64,000 bases of DNA, from NCBI RefSeq assembly GCF_002939385.1, contig NZ_MULI01000006.1:1-64000 (forward strand), given 5' to 3'. The notes under the pieces are model-generated. The model had not been told where the DNA came from, searched no databases, and saw only the letters and a program-made list of their open reading frames with translations. This document shows positions 32,854-41,296 of this stretch, in pieces; the stretch's first letter is position 1, and each line of letters starts with the position of its first letter. Origin of the DNA: Streptomyces sp. MH60. GTDB lineage: Bacteria > Actinomycetota > Actinomycetes > Streptomycetales > Streptomycetaceae. A program made the position numbers and the translations under genes.

Positions 32854-34377
32854 ATGAGACGCATGCGTTCCATCCGCGCGGCCCTCACCGCGGCCGCCAC
32901 CACCGTGGCCGCGGTGGGCCTCGCCCTGTCCGGCACCGGCCCGGCCCAGGCGGCGACCCCGCTGCCGGACCGGGTCTTCGCGCCGTACTTCGAGGCCTGG
33001 ACCGGCGAGAGCCCGGCCGCGCTGGCCGCGCAGTCGGGCGCCAAGCACCTGACCATGGCCTTCCTCCAGACGGCGTCACCGGGCTCCTGCACGCCGTACT
33101 GGAACGGCGACACGTCGATGCCGATCGCGCAGTCGACCTTCGGTGCCGACTTCGACACCATCCAGGCGAACGGCGGCGACGTCATCCCCTCGTTCGGCGG
33201 CTACACGGCCGACACCACCGGCACCGAGATCGCCGACAGCTGCACCGACGTCCAGCAGATCGCCGCGGTCTACGAGAAGGTCATCACCACCTACGACGTG
33301 ACCAGGCTCGACATGGACATCGAGATCGACTCGCTGGACAACACCGCGGGCATCGACCGCCGCAACAAGGCCATCAAGCTGGTCCAGGACTGGGCCGCCG
33401 CGACCGGCCGCCACGTCGAGATCTCCTACACGCTGCCCACGACCACCCGCGGCCTCGCGGGCAACGGCGTCGCCCTGCTGGAGAACGCCGTCAAGAACGG
33501 CACGAAGGTCGACGTCGTGAACCTCATGACGTTCGACTACTACGACAACCAGCAGCACGACATGGCCAAGGACACCCAGACGGCGACCCAGGGCCTGCAC
33601 GACGTGCTGGCCCGGCTGTACCCGCAGAAGTCCTCCGCCGAGCTGTGGCACATGATCGGCGTCATCGAGATGATCGGCGTCGACGACTTCGGACCGGCGG
33701 AAACCTTCACCCTGGCCAACGCCCGCACGGTCTACGACTGGGCACTGAAGCAGGGCATCAACACCCTGTCCTTCTGGGCGCTCCAGCGGGACAACGGCGG
33801 CTGCGCGGGCGGCGGCGCGGCCGACAACTGCTCGGGCATCCAGCAGAACACCTGGGACTTCTCGCACATCTTCGCGCCCTTCACCGGCGGCGGCACCGCC
33901 CCGGCGAACGACTTCTCCCTCTCCGCCACCCCGGCCTCCGGCACGGTGACCGCGGGCGCCTCGGCCACCACCACGGTGAAGACCGCGGTGAAGACCGGTG
34001 AGGCGGAGACGGTGCAGCTCAAGGCGAGCGGGGTCCCGGCGGGAGTCACCGCCGCGTTCAGTCCCGGCTCGGTCACGGCGGGCGGGCAGTCGACGCTCAC
34101 CCTCTCCACCACCGGCCAGGCCGTCTCGGGGACCTACTCCGTCACCGTCACGGGCACCAGCCCGTCCGGCAGCCACAGCACCACGTACGCGCTGACCGTC
34201 ACCGGCGGCAACGGCAGCCAGTGCACCGCCGCCCCGTGGAAGTCGGGGGCGGTCTACACGGGCGGGCAGCAGGTCTCCCACGAGGGGCACACCTGGAAGG
34301 CCAAGTGGTGGACGACCGGCGAGGAGCCCGGGACCACCGGCCAGTGGGGCGTCTGGCAGGACCTCGGCGCCTGCTGA
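32854..34377 (+). CDS. chiH: Secreted GH18 chitinase with Ig-like and C-terminal CBM5/12 chitin-binding domains
   Basis: 507 residues. A Sec signal peptide (MRRMRSIRAALTAAATTV, cleavage near AQA-AT at about 34) is followed by the GH18 barrel (about 35-350) with the DxDxE active site as RLDMDIEIDSL and VDVVNLMTFDYY. A repetitive Ig-like domain (about 355-450, TPASGTVTAGASATTTV) leads to a small CBM5/12 module at the C-terminus (WKSGAVYTGGQQVSHEGHTW), whose aromatic residues bind chitin. The enzyme degrades chitin outside the cell. The arrangement and neighbourhood fit S. coelicolor ChiH (SCO6012, from memory). Repeats upstream suggest induction by chitin oligomers through DasR and related control. 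Confidence 0.9.
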   Translation: MRRMRSIRAALTAAATTVAAVGLALSGTGPAQAATPLPDRVFAPYFEAWTGESPAALAAQSGAKHLTMAFLQTASPGSCTPYWNGDTSMPIAQSTFGADFDTIQANGGDVIPSFGGYTADTTGTEIADSCTDVQQIAAVYEKVITTYDVTRLDMDIEIDSLDNTAGIDRRNKAIKLVQDWAAATGRHVEISYTLPTTTRGLAGNGVALLENAVKNGTKVDVVNLMTFDYYDNQQHDMAKDTQTATQGLHDVLARLYPQKSSAELWHMIGVIEMIGVDDFGPAETFTLANARTVYDWALKQGINTLSFWALQRDNGGCAGGGAADNCSGIQQNTWDFSHIFAPFTGGGTAPANDFSLSATPASGTVTAGASATTTVKTAVKTGEAETVQLKASGVPAGVTAAFSPGSVTAGGQSTLTLSTTGQAVSGTYSVTVTGTSPSGSHSTTYALTVTGGNGSQCTAAPWKSGAVYTGGQQVSHEGHTWKAKWWTTGEEPGTTGQWGVWQDLGAC

Positions 34378-34473
34378 CCACCACGAGCGAGTATCCGTAC
34401 GACGAAGCGGTCCGCCCGCCGGCCCAGGGCTCAGCCGGGCGGGCGGGCGGACCGTCGTCGGCCGTGCGGGACG

Positions 34474-35766
34474 CTATGCGCGGCCGGCCGTCTTCTGCGT
34501 CTTGCGGGTGATCGCGTCGATGACGACGGTCGCCAGCAGCACGCCACCGGTGATCATGTACTGGACCGGCGAGGCGATGCCCTCCAGGGCGAGGCCGTAC
34601 TGGATCGAGACGATGACCATCACACCGAGCAGCGCGTCCCAGGTGCGGCCGCGGCCGCCGAACAGGGACGTACCGCCGATCACGGCCGCGGCGATGACGT
34701 TCATCAGGAACTCACCGGTGCCCGCGCCCTGGTTGGCGGAGGCGATCTTCGACGCCACGAAGAGGCCGCCGATCGCCGCGAAGCCGCCGGCGATCGCGAA
34801 GACCGAGATCCGGACCAGCTCCACGTTGATACCGGCACGCCGGGAGGCCTCGACGCTGCCGCCGAGTGCGAAGATCTTGCGCCCGTAGGCGGTGCGGCGC
34901 AGGACGAAGTCCGTGAGCAGCAGGAACGCCAGGAAGATCACCACGGCCAGCGGCAGGCCCTTGTACTGGTTGAAGACGATCGCCACGGCGAAGGCCAGGA
35001 TCGCGAGCAGCACCGTGCGCACGATGATCTCGTTCAGCGGCCGGGACGGCACCCCGGCGGCCTCGCGGCGGCGGTTGTCGAAGAACGCGGCGAGGAAGTA
35101 CCCCGCGGTCACCACGACCGCCAGGCCGTAGGCGGCGGCCACGTCGCTGAAGTAGTAGCTGGTCAGCTTGACGACGACACCGTCGGAGTCGAGGTTGATC
35201 GTGCCGTTGTCGCCCAGGATCTGGAGCATGAAGCCCTGCCAGAACAGCAGTCCGGCGAGCGTCACGGCGAAGGCCGGGACACCGATGCGAGCGAAGACGA
35301 AGCCGTGGAGGGCACCGGCGGCGGTACCGGTGAGGATCGCCAGCAGCAGGGCGAGCCACTCGTTCATGCCGTGCGTGACGCTCAGCACCGCGAAGGTGGC
35401 GCCCGCGACACCGCTGACCGAGCCGACCGAGAGGTCGATCTCGCCGAGCAGCAGGACGAAGACGATGCCGACGGCGATCATGCCGGTGCCGACCATGGCG
35501 ACCGACATGTCGGAGAAGTTGCCGGCGGTGAGGAAGTTGGAGTTCAGGCTGGTGAAGATGGCCCAGATGATCAGCAGACCGACGACGACCGGTATGGACC
35601 CGAGGTCACCGGCCTTCATCTTCCGCTTGAACTCGCCGAGGTAGCCGGCGAAGCCCTGCTCGCGCACCAGCAGCCGGGGGTCGACGGCCGTGACGGCGGC
35701 GGCCGCCGCGTCGGTGTTCTCCACCGCGCTGTCCGCGGCGGGGGTGGAGGTCTTGTCGATGCTCAC
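34474..35766 (-). CDS. xylH: Sugar ABC transporter permease, XylH/RbsC type
   Basis: 430 residues. A 40-residue cytoplasmic N-terminus is followed by about 10-11 membrane helices; the family motif GEIDLSVGSVSGVAG is near residue 110, with IGVPAFAVTLAGLLFWQG and VIGGTSLFGGRGR further on. It forms the channel of a carbohydrate ABC importer with XylG and XylF. The GTG at 35766 overlaps the ATPase stop (GTGA). It lies beside rok7B7, whose S. coelicolor orthologue is known from memory to control xylFGH. Xylose is the expected substrate but specificity cannot be read here. Confidence 0.87.
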   Translation of the reverse strand: MSIDKTSTPAADSAVENTDAAAAAVTAVDPRLLVREQGFAGYLGEFKRKMKAGDLGSIPVVVGLLIIWAIFTSLNSNFLTAGNFSDMSVAMVGTGMIAVGIVFVLLLGEIDLSVGSVSGVAGATFAVLSVTHGMNEWLALLLAILTGTAAGALHGFVFARIGVPAFAVTLAGLLFWQGFMLQILGDNGTINLDSDGVVVKLTSYYFSDVAAAYGLAVVVTAGYFLAAFFDNRRREAAGVPSRPLNEIIVRTVLLAILAFAVAIVFNQYKGLPLAVVIFLAFLLLTDFVLRRTAYGRKIFALGGSVEASRRAGINVELVRISVFAIAGGFAAIGGLFVASKIASANQGAGTGEFLMNVIAAAVIGGTSLFGGRGRTWDALLGVMVIVSIQYGLALEGIASPVQYMITGGVLLATVVIDAITRKTQKTAGRA

Positions 35767-36545
35767 TTCTTGATCTCCCCATTTGCGCGTGCCGCACGAC
35801 GGGTCACGGCGTTCTCCGTGGCGCCCGTGATGGCGGAGATGATCTCTTCCTGCGAGGTCGACTTGACCTCGAAGACGCCGTTGTTGCGCCCGAGGCGCAG
35901 GACGGCGACCTTGTCGGCGACCGCCTTGACGTCAGCCATGTTGTGGCTGATGAGGATGACCGCGTGGCCGCGCTCGCGCAGCCGCTCCACGAGGTCGAGG
36001 ACCTGCGCGGTCTGCTCGACGCCGAGGGCGGCGGTGGGCTCGTCCAGGATGACCAGCTTGGGCTCGCCGAGCATGGACCGGGCGATCGCCACGACCTGGC
36101 GCTGACCGCCGGAGAGGGAGGCGATCGGGATGCGGACGCTGGGGATGCGGATGGACAGCGTGTCCAGGAGCTCGCGGGAGCGGCGCTCCATCTCCACCTC
36201 GTCCAGGACGCCGCGACGGCGGATCTCCCGGCCCAGGTAGAGGTTGCCGACGACGTCGATGTTGTCGCACAGCGCGAGGTCCTGGTAGACCGTCGCGATG
36301 CCGAGGCTCTGGGCGTCGTGCGGCCTGTTGATCGAGACGGCCTTGCCGTCCCACTCGATGGCGCCCTCATCGATGGGGTGCACGCCGGCGATCGTCTTGA
36401 CCAGCGTGGACTTTCCGGCGCCGTTGTCGCCCACCAGGGCGACCACCTCACCGGCGTGGACCTCAAGCTCTACCTCGGTGAGCGCCTGGACGGCACCGAA
36501 TCGCTTGGAGACCCCGCGCAACGCCAGCACGGGCGTAGCGGACAC
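35763..36545 (-). CDS. xylG: Sugar ABC transporter ATP-binding protein, XylG type (single ATPase domain)
   Basis: 260 residues, one ABC domain rather than the fused double domain of E. coli XylG or RbsA. Walker A GDNGAGKST, signature LSGGQRQ, Walker B LVILDEPTAAL and the switch histidine in LISHNMADV are all present. It powers sugar import with XylH, probably as a homodimer. The GTG at 36545 is preferred because the ATG at 36554 lies directly on the ribosome site AAGGAG. Its stop overlaps the permease start, and a hairpin separates it from xylF. Confidence 0.88.
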   Translation of the reverse strand: MSATPVLALRGVSKRFGAVQALTEVELEVHAGEVVALVGDNGAGKSTLVKTIAGVHPIDEGAIEWDGKAVSINRPHDAQSLGIATVYQDLALCDNIDVVGNLYLGREIRRRGVLDEVEMERRSRELLDTLSIRIPSVRIPIASLSGGQRQVVAIARSMLGEPKLVILDEPTAALGVEQTAQVLDLVERLRERGHAVILISHNMADVKAVADKVAVLRLGRNNGVFEVKSTSQEEIISAITGATENAVTRRAARANGEIKK

Positions 36546-36611
36546 GTGAACCATCTCCTTCGCCGCCTGACCCGGCGGGAGGTTGTGCAGAAGTATTTGG
36601 GGGGTGTTCCG

Positions 36612-36659
36612 TCCGGCGCCCCGCGTAGCTTGCGGGGCTGATGAGTGCGGGGCGCCGGA
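36612..36659 (-). terminator. Intra-operon stem-loop between xylF and xylG
   Basis: TCCGGCGCCCCGC (36612-36624) pairs exactly with 36647-36659, a 13-base-pair stem in the 169-base gap after xylF. It probably stabilises the xylF message or terminates part of transcription, raising binding protein over XylGH. Confidence 0.6.
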
Positions 36660-36714
36660 GGAGCTGGGGCGGCCGGTCCCGGGCGGCTCTAGCCGGCCCT
36701 GGACGCGGGTCCGC

Positions 36715-37830
36715 TTACTTGAGGCCGATCTTGTCGCAGGCGGCCTTGTACTTGTCGGTGCAGATCTCGTCGACCGTGTAGAAGCCGTCCTTGATGACGG
36801 TCTCCTTGATGTTGTCCTTGGTCAGCGAGACGACCGGGACGATGACCGCGGGGATGCCCTTGGCGGTGGCGGAGTCGACCTTGTCGTTGGCGATGGAGTC
36901 GAGGGACTCGCCCTTGGCGAGCGCGACGGCCATCTCGGCCGCGGTCTCGGCCTCCTTCGGGTACGACTTGAAGACGCTCATGTACTGCTCACCGGTGACG
37001 ATGCGCTGCACACCCGCGAGCTCGGCGTCCTGGCCGGTGACCGGGACGTTGGAGATGCCGGCGGCCTTCAGGGCGGTGATGATGCCGCCCGCCATGCCGT
37101 CGTTGGCGGAGTAGACGCCCTGGATCTTGCCCTTGCCGAGGGCGGAGATGGCGCCCTCCATGTTGGCGTTGGCGTTCTCCGGCTTCCACTCCTTGGTGTC
37201 GTACTCGCGGCCGACCTTCACCTTGCCGTCGAGGGCGGCGTGCGCGCCCTGCTTGAACTGGGCGGCGTTCGGGTCGGTGGAGGAGCCGTTCATCATGACG
37301 ATCTGGGCGTTCTTGGCCTTGTCGCCCAGCGCCTGGAGGAGCGCCTCGCCCTGCGTCTTGCCGACGGTGACGTTGTCGAACGAGGTGTAGGCGTCGATGG
37401 GGCCCTCGGCCAGGCGGTCGAAGGCGACGACCTTGATGCCGGCGTCCTTGGCCTTCTTCACCGAGCCCGCGATCGCCTTGTAGTCCACCGCGTCCACGAT
37501 CAGCACGTCGACCTTGTTGGTCACCATCGTGTCGACCTGCTGGTTCTGCAGGCTGGCGTCCTGCTTGGCGTTGGCGTAGACGACCTCGCCCTTGTTGTTC
37601 GTGAGCTCCTTGACCTTCTTCTCGATCATGGGCTTGTCGAACTTCTCGTACCGCGCGGTCTGGTTCTCCGGAAGGAGCAGGCCGACCTTGATGTCGTCGC
37701 CCTTCTTCGCGGCCGAGTCGGACGAGTCGTTGCCGTCGCCGGATTCCTTGGCACTGCCACAGGCGGCGAGCGAGACGGCCATGGCACCGGCGGCGAGAGC
37801 AACGGCGGCACGACGCATACGCGTGTTCAC
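36715..37830 (-). CDS. xylF: Sugar-binding lipoprotein of an ABC transporter, XylF type
   Basis: 371 residues. Lipoprotein signal with lipobox LAAC, modified cysteine C24, then a serine/aspartate-rich linker and a periplasmic-binding-protein type 1 fold: KVGLLLPENQTARYEKFDKP, VDTMVTNKVDVLIVDAVDY, KVVAFDRLAEG and GVYSANDGMAGGIITALK, matching xylose-binding proteins. It captures sugar outside the membrane and delivers it to XylGH. The GTG at 37830 follows GGGAGG by eight bases. It is first gene of the transporter operon and directly downstream of rok7B7 on the same strand. Confidence 0.9.
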   Translation of the reverse strand: MNTRMRRAAVALAAGAMAVSLAACGSAKESGDGNDSSDSAAKKGDDIKVGLLLPENQTARYEKFDKPMIEKKVKELTNNKGEVVYANAKQDASLQNQQVDTMVTNKVDVLIVDAVDYKAIAGSVKKAKDAGIKVVAFDRLAEGPIDAYTSFDNVTVGKTQGEALLQALGDKAKNAQIVMMNGSSTDPNAAQFKQGAHAALDGKVKVGREYDTKEWKPENANANMEGAISALGKGKIQGVYSANDGMAGGIITALKAAGISNVPVTGQDAELAGVQRIVTGEQYMSVFKSYPKEAETAAEMAVALAKGESLDSIANDKVDSATAKGIPAVIVPVVSLTKDNIKETVIKDGFYTVDEICTDKYKAACDKIGLK

Positions 37831-37951
37831 TTCACAAACCTCCCTGACGAGGCCGCGTCGTTGCGGCCGAGGTGGCTGGAAGTCAACTCGGCCACACGTG
37901 CGACGTCAAGAAGTAAATCCTTAACGAGATGACAACGGTGCCATCCGTGCT

Positions 37952-39208
37952 CTAAGTGAAGGCAGGGGTGGCCGCCGGCAGAGCGCCGGTCGCAGATCCG
38001 TCCAAAAGCGTCGAATCGCCCATCTCGCTCAACGCGAGGGCAAGGGCTCCCAGCACCTCCGCACGGCCCCCAAGTGCCCCGGGAAGCACCGAGAGTTGCC
38101 GTGCCGCGCTGGGGATGGCGTAACGCCCGACGGACTCCCTTATCGGCCCGAGCACCAGCTCACCGGCCTCGGCGAGATCGCCGCCGAGGACGACTCGGCT
38201 CGGGTTGAGCAGGTTGCAGAGGTTGGCGACTCCACTGCCGATGTGGCGGCCGACGTCGGCGATCACCCGACGGCAGCCAGGGTCACCGTCCCGGGCCAGC
38301 CGCACGACACCCTCCATCGTCAGATCGGTGCCGTGGCCCGGCTGGAGGAGCGGAAGCACATAGCGTGCTGCCGCGAAGGTCTCCAGGCAACCCCGGTTTC
38401 CGCACCGGCAGACGGGACCGGCCTCATCGAGGGTGATATGCCCGATTTCACCTGCTGTGCCGCCGGGTCCTCGGTAGATCTTCCCGTTGATCACCAGACC
38501 GGCACCGACGCCGCTGGCGACCTTGATGTACGCCAGGTCCCGCACCCCCCGGCCGCTGCCCCAGACCAGCTCGCCCAGGGCGCCCAGGTTGGCGTCGTTG
38601 TCCACGTGCACCGGCACGCCGAGCCGCCCCCGCAGCTCCTCGGCGGGCCGGGTGCCGCCCCAGCCGGGCAGGATGGCGGTCGAGCCCAGCGTCCCGGACT
38701 CCACGTCGATCGGGCCGGGCACGCCCAGACCCACCCCGGCGATCTTGGCGCGGTCCACGCCGGTGGCCGCGATCAGCCGGCTGACCAGCTGTTCCGCCCG
38801 GTCGAAGCCCTGGTCCGAGGAGGCGTCGACGTCCAGCGGCTCGGACTCCTCGGCGAGCACCTGGTGGGCGAGGTTGCCGAGGGCGACGCGCAGGTGGGTG
38901 TGGCCGAAGTCCACGCCGATGACGATGCCGGCGTCCCCGCTCAGCGAGACGCTGCGGGCCCGGCGGCCGCCCGCGGAGGTGGGCGTGACCTCGACGGTCC
39001 CGCCGTCCTTCAGTTCCCGGACGATGTTCGAGACCGTGGCCGCGGACAGGCCGGTCGTCCTCGCGATCTCCGCCTGCGTGAGCGAACCGGCGAGCCGTAC
39101 CGCCCGTACGACGCGTTCCAGGTTGGCTCGGTGCAGCGACGACTGCGACCCGGGAGTCTCCACGACGACCTCCTGCGCGCGGGGCCGCTTCGATGAGGCC
39201 CCTTCCAT
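37952..39208 (-). CDS. rok7B7: ROK-family transcriptional regulator
   Basis: 418 residues. A winged HTH lies at about 28-80 (SLTQAEIARTTGLSAATVSN), followed by a ROK/sugar-kinase-like domain with GVDFGHTHLRVALG, VHVDNDANLGALGE (D205), GEIGH (H257) and the zinc cluster CRCGNRGC at 267-274. Position between the xylFGH and ngcEFG transporters matches S. coelicolor Rok7B7 (SCO6008), a regulator of sugar uptake, development and antibiotic production (from memory). The ATG at 39208 is chosen over a TTG two codons upstream; neither has a strong ribosome site. A terminator separates it from the ngc operon. Confidence 0.88.
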   Translation of the reverse strand: MEGASSKRPRAQEVVVETPGSQSSLHRANLERVVRAVRLAGSLTQAEIARTTGLSAATVSNIVRELKDGGTVEVTPTSAGGRRARSVSLSGDAGIVIGVDFGHTHLRVALGNLAHQVLAEESEPLDVDASSDQGFDRAEQLVSRLIAATGVDRAKIAGVGLGVPGPIDVESGTLGSTAILPGWGGTRPAEELRGRLGVPVHVDNDANLGALGELVWGSGRGVRDLAYIKVASGVGAGLVINGKIYRGPGGTAGEIGHITLDEAGPVCRCGNRGCLETFAAARYVLPLLQPGHGTDLTMEGVVRLARDGDPGCRRVIADVGRHIGSGVANLCNLLNPSRVVLGGDLAEAGELVLGPIRESVGRYAIPSAARQLSVLPGALGGRAEVLGALALALSEMGDSTLLDGSATGALPAATPAFT

Positions 39209-39308
39209 GTCCAACTAGTGAACTCTAAGCTGAGCCGTTCGGGTCACCTCCCGTCAAGAGGTTGAACCGCATCCGGGTCTCCTCCGTGGTCGTCCCCGCC
39301 CACACGAG

Positions 39309-39339
39309 CATGCCGCCCCCGGGTTCCGGGAGCGGCATG
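39309..39339 (-). terminator. Terminator of the ngcEFG operon
   Basis: CATGCCGC (39309-39316) pairs with GCGGCATG (39332-39339), with CCCGG/CCGGG pairing inside. It sits between ngcG and rok7B7. Confidence 0.7.
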
Positions 39340-39357
39340 AGCGAGGTGTCCGGTGCG

Positions 39358-40281
39358 CTACTTCAGGGCGCCCGCCGTGAGCCCCTGGACCACCTGGCGC
39401 TGGAAGATGATGTACGCGGCCAGCACCGGCAGCATCGCCATGACCAGGCCGGCGAACAGGCCCGACCAGTCGCCCTTGTATCCCTGGCTGACCGCCAGCT
39501 GCACCAGGCCCTGGGTGAGGACGTGCTTGTCCGGGTCCGTGTTCAGCACGGTCGGCAGCATGTACTGGTTCCACTGGCCAAGGAAGTTGAAGATTCCCAC
39601 GCTGATCAGACCGGGCTTGGCCATCGGCAGCATGACCTGGAAGAAGGTCCGCGAGTGGGAGGCGCCGTCCACGAAAGCGGCCTCCGCCACCGACGTGGGC
39701 AAGGTCCGGAAGAACCCGGTCAGGAAGAACACCGTGAAGGGCAGCGAATAGGCGATGTAGACCAGGATCAGCCCGTGGATGGTGTTCAGCATCCCCATGT
39801 TGTCCACCACGTAGAACAACGGGACCAGTGCGAGCATGATCGGGAAACTCATGCCGGCGATGAACAAGTAATAGATGAACCGGTTGCCCGGAAAGTCGAA
39901 CCGGGCCAGCACATAGGCCGCCATGGAACCCAGCACCAGGGTGCCGACGAGCGAACCGCCGACCACCAGGACGGTGTTGAGGAAATAGTCGCTCATGTGC
40001 GCCTGGGACCAGGCCCGCGACCAGTTGTCGAAGTTCAGCTTGTCGGGCAGCGCCCAGGGCGAGCCGAAGATGGAGGCGTCGTCCTTGAAGGAGGTCATCA
40101 CCGCCCACACCAGCGGCAGGCCGACCATGATCGCCCAGATGACGAGGACGCCGTGGGAGAAGACGTTGAGGGTGGTGCCCTCCTTCTTCCCCTCCTTCAG
40201 TCCGCCGGGGGCGGCCTGGGCCTTGATGACGGGCGTACCGGGTTCGGCCGGTACGGGGGCGGGGGTCTCGGTCGTCTTCAT
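39358..40281 (-). CDS. ngcG: Sugar ABC transporter permease, MalG type (NgcG-like)
   Basis: 307 residues. A 35-residue cytoplasmic tail is followed by six membrane helices, with the ATPase-contact EAA loop at VAEAAFVDGASHSRTFFQVM near 205-225. It pairs with the NgcF-type permease encoded 3 bases upstream. No ATPase gene is in the operon; in Streptomyces the shared ATPase MsiK usually serves such CUT1 importers. By position beside rok7B7 it corresponds to the transporter SCO6005-SCO6007 for N,N'-diacetylchitobiose/GlcNAc (from memory). Confidence 0.85.
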   Translation of the reverse strand: MKTTETPAPVPAEPGTPVIKAQAAPGGLKEGKKEGTTLNVFSHGVLVIWAIMVGLPLVWAVMTSFKDDASIFGSPWALPDKLNFDNWSRAWSQAHMSDYFLNTVLVVGGSLVGTLVLGSMAAYVLARFDFPGNRFIYYLFIAGMSFPIMLALVPLFYVVDNMGMLNTIHGLILVYIAYSLPFTVFFLTGFFRTLPTSVAEAAFVDGASHSRTFFQVMLPMAKPGLISVGIFNFLGQWNQYMLPTVLNTDPDKHVLTQGLVQLAVSQGYKGDWSGLFAGLVMAMLPVLAAYIIFQRQVVQGLTAGALK

Positions 40282-40284
40282 TGA

Positions 40285-41211
40285 TCAGTACTCCAGCCGC
40301 TCGCGCCGGCCCAGCCGCATCACGACGGCGGCGAAGGCCAGCGTGACGACGAGCAGGGCGACGCCGATGGTGGTGGCGTAGGCGGCCTGACCGTCACGGA
40401 ACGCCTTCTGGTACACGTACAGGACCATGACGGTGGTCGAGTAGTCGGGTCCGCCGGGGCCGGTCGTCATGATCTGCACGACCGCGAAGGACTCGGCGCC
40501 CAGCGCGAGGATGCCCATGTAGACCCAGCCGGACTGCACGGTGTCCCACAGCAGCGGCAGGGTCACCTTGAAGAAGGTGGTGGCGCGGCTCGCGCCGTCC
40601 AGCAGCGCGGCCTCGTACAGCTCCGCCGGGATGGAGGCCATGCCCGCGGAGAACAGCACCACGAAGAAGCCGACCGTCGACCAGACCAGCACCGCCATCA
40701 CGCACCACAGGGCGATGTCGGGATCGCCGAGCCACAGTGGCTGGACGGAGCCCAGGCCGATCCCGCGCAGCAGCGAGTTGATCGCACCGCTGTCCGGGTT
40801 GTACGCGAACTGGAACAGCAGGGCGACGATCGCGATCGACAGCACCTGCGGGAAGAAGTAGACGATCTTGTAGAAGCCGGAGCCGCGCACACCGGTGATC
40901 GCCGGGCCGCCGCGGCGGCGCCGTCCACCGACGTTGATCATGAAGGCGAAGAAGAGCGCCAGGCTGAGTGTCACCAGCGGCACCAACAGCGCGAACATCA
41001 CGCTGTGTTGCAACGACTTCCAGAAGATGTCGTCGTCGAGCATCCGCGAGTAGTTGTCGAAGCCGACCATCTTGAACTCGGGGCTCAGCCCCGTCCAGTC
41101 CGTGAACGAGTAGTAGATGGACTGGATGAACGGCCAGATGACGAAGAGCGCGTACAGTCCCAGGGGAACCGCCAGGAACCCCACGATGAACCGGTACTTG
41201 CCGTGCTGCAT
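40285..41211 (-). CDS. ngcF: Sugar ABC transporter permease, MalF type (NgcF-like)
   Basis: 308 residues with six membrane helices, starting KYRFIVGFLAVPLGLYALFV. The periplasmic segment FTDWTGLSPEFKMVGFDNYSR and the EAA loop IPAELYEAALLDGASRATTF (about 190-210) identify a CUT1 MalF-type permease. It forms a heterodimer with the next gene's product. The ATG is at 41211; the gap to the solute-binding protein gene is 85 bases and to ngcG 3 bases, so all three are one operon. Confidence 0.85.
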   Translation of the reverse strand: MQHGKYRFIVGFLAVPLGLYALFVIWPFIQSIYYSFTDWTGLSPEFKMVGFDNYSRMLDDDIFWKSLQHSVMFALLVPLVTLSLALFFAFMINVGGRRRRGGPAITGVRGSGFYKIVYFFPQVLSIAIVALLFQFAYNPDSGAINSLLRGIGLGSVQPLWLGDPDIALWCVMAVLVWSTVGFFVVLFSAGMASIPAELYEAALLDGASRATTFFKVTLPLLWDTVQSGWVYMGILALGAESFAVVQIMTTGPGGPDYSTTVMVLYVYQKAFRDGQAAYATTIGVALLVVTLAFAAVVMRLGRRERLEY

Positions 41212-41296
41212 TGCTACCGACCCCGATCTGCGCGCGGGTGGCGCCGCCAGGGCCCGCCCGGCGCGGTGGCGCCGGACAGGCCCTGGTGACGCGTCC